DNA of 64,000 nt. It comes from Ginsengibacter sp963792025. Its GTDB lineage: Bacteria > Bacteroidota > Bacteroidia > Chitinophagales > Chitinophagaceae. Shown piece by piece: positions 63,105 through 64,000 of the stretch. How positions within the stretch are numbered: position 1 is the first letter of the stretch; every line of letters starts with the position of its first letter. The notes beneath the pieces are model-generated. The model was not told the origin of the DNA, made no database searches, and saw only the letters and a program-made list of their open reading frames with translations. Where the stretch lies: contig CAWBUS010000012.1 of assembly GCA_963792025.1 (NCBI GenBank), positions 372,001 to 436,000 of the forward strand, given 5' to 3'. The position numbers were made by a program, and so were the translations under genes.

Positions 63105-63156
63105 CCCTTCTGGTATAATCCAATAACTTAGAATTTCTCACGGGTTTTAGTTTTGA

Positions 63157-63188
63157 TAAAAAGGCTGCCTCCAGGCAGCTTTTTGTTT
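63157..63188 (+). terminator. Rho-independent terminator after the double-PDZ gene
   Basis: aaaaaggctgcct pairs with aggcagctttttg (one bulged g) around a short loop and is followed by a T-rich tail (ttttgttttg). Typical stem plus U-tract placement 50 bp after the stop. Confidence 0.85.
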
Positions 63189-63241
63189 TGTTTAAGTTTT
63201 CCCCTGCAAAATTGGAAATGTCTTTTCATACCTTCGCGTTC

Positions 63242-64000
63242 ATGTCATCTTTAGAAAAATATGAAGCGGTGATCGGCCTGGAGGTACATACACAATTGCT
63301 TACAAAGAGCAAATTGTTTTGCGGAGACAGTACAACATTCGGCAGTTCTCCCAATACAAACATAAGTCCGATATCGCTGGCACACCCGGGTACTTTGCCG
63401 GTTATGAATAAGAAAGCGATTTATTATGCGATAAAGCTGGGACTTGCTTTTAACTGCGATATTGTTCGTAATAATTATTTCGCAAGAAAAAATTATTTCT
63501 ATCCCGACCTTCCAAAAGGTTACCAGGTTTCTCAACATAGTACACCTATTTGTAAAAACGGATACGTTACTATTAACATTGCCGGAGTTGAAAGAGATAT
63601 TCTGTTAAACAGAATTCATTTGGAAGAAGATGCCGGAAAGAGCATACATGATGCAGATGACAATTATACCTGTATTGATTTGAATCGTGCCGGTGTGCCT
63701 TTGCTGGAAATAGTGTCAGAGCCGGACATGCATACTGCCGATGAAGCATTTGCTTATGTAACGGAAATAAGAAAGATTGTACGATACCTTCAAATATGCG
63801 ATGGTAATATGGAAGAAGGAAGTATGCGCTGCGATGCCAATGTTTCGGTGAGATTGAGAGGCGAAAAGAAATTGGGCACCAAAGTAGAAGTTAAAAATCT
63901 TAATTCTATCAGGAACGTTAAAAGAGCCATCGAATTCGAGATAAACAGGCTTATTGATTTAGTAGAAAAAGGCGAGCCGGTTATACAGCAAACAAGGAGC
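63242..64000 (+). CDS. gatB: Asp-tRNA(Asn)/Glu-tRNA(Gln) amidotransferase subunit B, 5' part
   Basis: The first 253 residues of GatB, cut by the window end. The start MSSLEKYEAVIGLEVHTQLL, then FCGDSTTFGSSPNTN and NNYFARKNYFYPDLPKGYQV match the cradle domain with its metal site. KVEVKNLNSIRNVKRAIEFE near the end is the next conserved block. GatB holds mischarged tRNA in the GatCAB complex that converts Asp-tRNA(Asn) or Glu-tRNA(Gln). No gatA or gatC is visible within the window. Confidence 0.93.
   Translation, partial: MSSLEKYEAVIGLEVHTQLLTKSKLFCGDSTTFGSSPNTNISPISLAHPGTLPVMNKKAIYYAIKLGLAFNCDIVRNNYFARKNYFYPDLPKGYQVSQHSTPICKNGYVTINIAGVERDILLNRIHLEEDAGKSIHDADDNYTCIDLNRAGVPLLEIVSEPDMHTADEAFAYVTEIRKIVRYLQICDGNMEEGSMRCDANVSVRLRGEKKLGTKVEVKNLNSIRNVKRAIEFEINRLIDLVEKGEPVIQQTRS

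Noticed and set aside
1..64000. CRISPR arrays, rRNA, tRNA and other structured RNA genes
   Set aside because: No regularly spaced direct repeats, no cloverleaf candidates and no rRNA motifs were found in the spacers. A covariance-model search could not be run and would be decisive.

Overview
The window looks like a chromosomal segment from a member of the Bacteroidota, most plausibly the Chitinophagaceae. The grounds are a low-GC genome, near absence of strong Shine-Dalgarno sites, TAnnTTTG-type -7 promoter boxes, a PorT protein of the type IX secretion system (T9SS), proteins with T9SS C-terminal sorting domains, a gliding/Wzi-type outer-membrane protein, dodecin, DUF983, a Bacteroidota-type short MutS-like ATPase, and the UbiE-PorT and MoxR-DUF58-BatA gene orders. 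No rRNA, tRNA, CRISPR array, prophage or plasmid backbone was seen.

Layout. 0.2-4.3 kb: a small carbohydrate locus (SDR dehydrogenase, secreted bicupin, CE15 glucuronoyl-esterase-like protein, CE4 polysaccharide deacetylase). 4.7-9.3 kb: methylmalonyl-CoA epimerase, MBL hydrolase and a large propeller/barrel outer-membrane protein. 9.3-14.3 kb: leftward membrane-protein genes (DUF1361, DgkA, DUF4173 and small proteins) with a winged-helix regulator; two almost identical 24-bp palindromic sites sit at the starts of its two transcription units. 14.4-17.0 kb: class III aminotransferase, gamma carbonic anhydrase, small lipoprotein. 17.1-22.0 kb: RsgA and a shortened MoxR-DUF58-BatD-like-BatA operon. 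22-25 kb: YbjQ, dodecin, DUF983, ABC exporter. 25.3-26.1 kb: a REP-associated (RAYT-like) transposase between two copies of a roughly 90-bp palindromic element. 26.1-35 kb: YifB/ComM, MutS-like, dihydroorotase, Wzi/RemB-like protein, PorT, UbiE, EngB, YkuK. 35.2-37.3 kb: a badly frameshifted T9SS-type zinc metalloprotease. 37.5-42.1 kb: a tightly overlapped operon of UbiA prenyltransferase, type III polyketide synthase, methyltransferase and FAD oxidoreductase, followed by DCC and CoA-binding proteins; this looks like a biosynthetic cluster for a prenylated or alkylated phenolic/quinone lipid. 42.2-56.3 kb: housekeeping genes (pyruvate dehydrogenase E2, BirA, RsfS, FtsH, LUD protein, HicBA, LpxH-like, MscS, thioredoxin, MerR, M23 peptidase, AlaRS). 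56.4-61.4 kb: an unusual group encoding a T9SS cargo, a Tat-signal protein, a phage-tail-collar (MdpB-like) protein, an LRR protein, a sulfotransferase, an HExxH protein and an Asp/Asn beta-hydroxylase, possibly a protein-modification locus. 61.5-64 kb: GNAT, a double-PDZ protein and the start of gatB.

Sequence quality matters here. At least nine genes, including essential alaS, are broken by one-base indels, all lying at 4.7-7.2, 35.2-38.1 and 51.4-56.2 kb, while the intervening stretches are clean. This pattern suggests poorly polished patches rather than biological decay, so gene ends are given below after frameshift reconstruction where I could trace the protein across the break.
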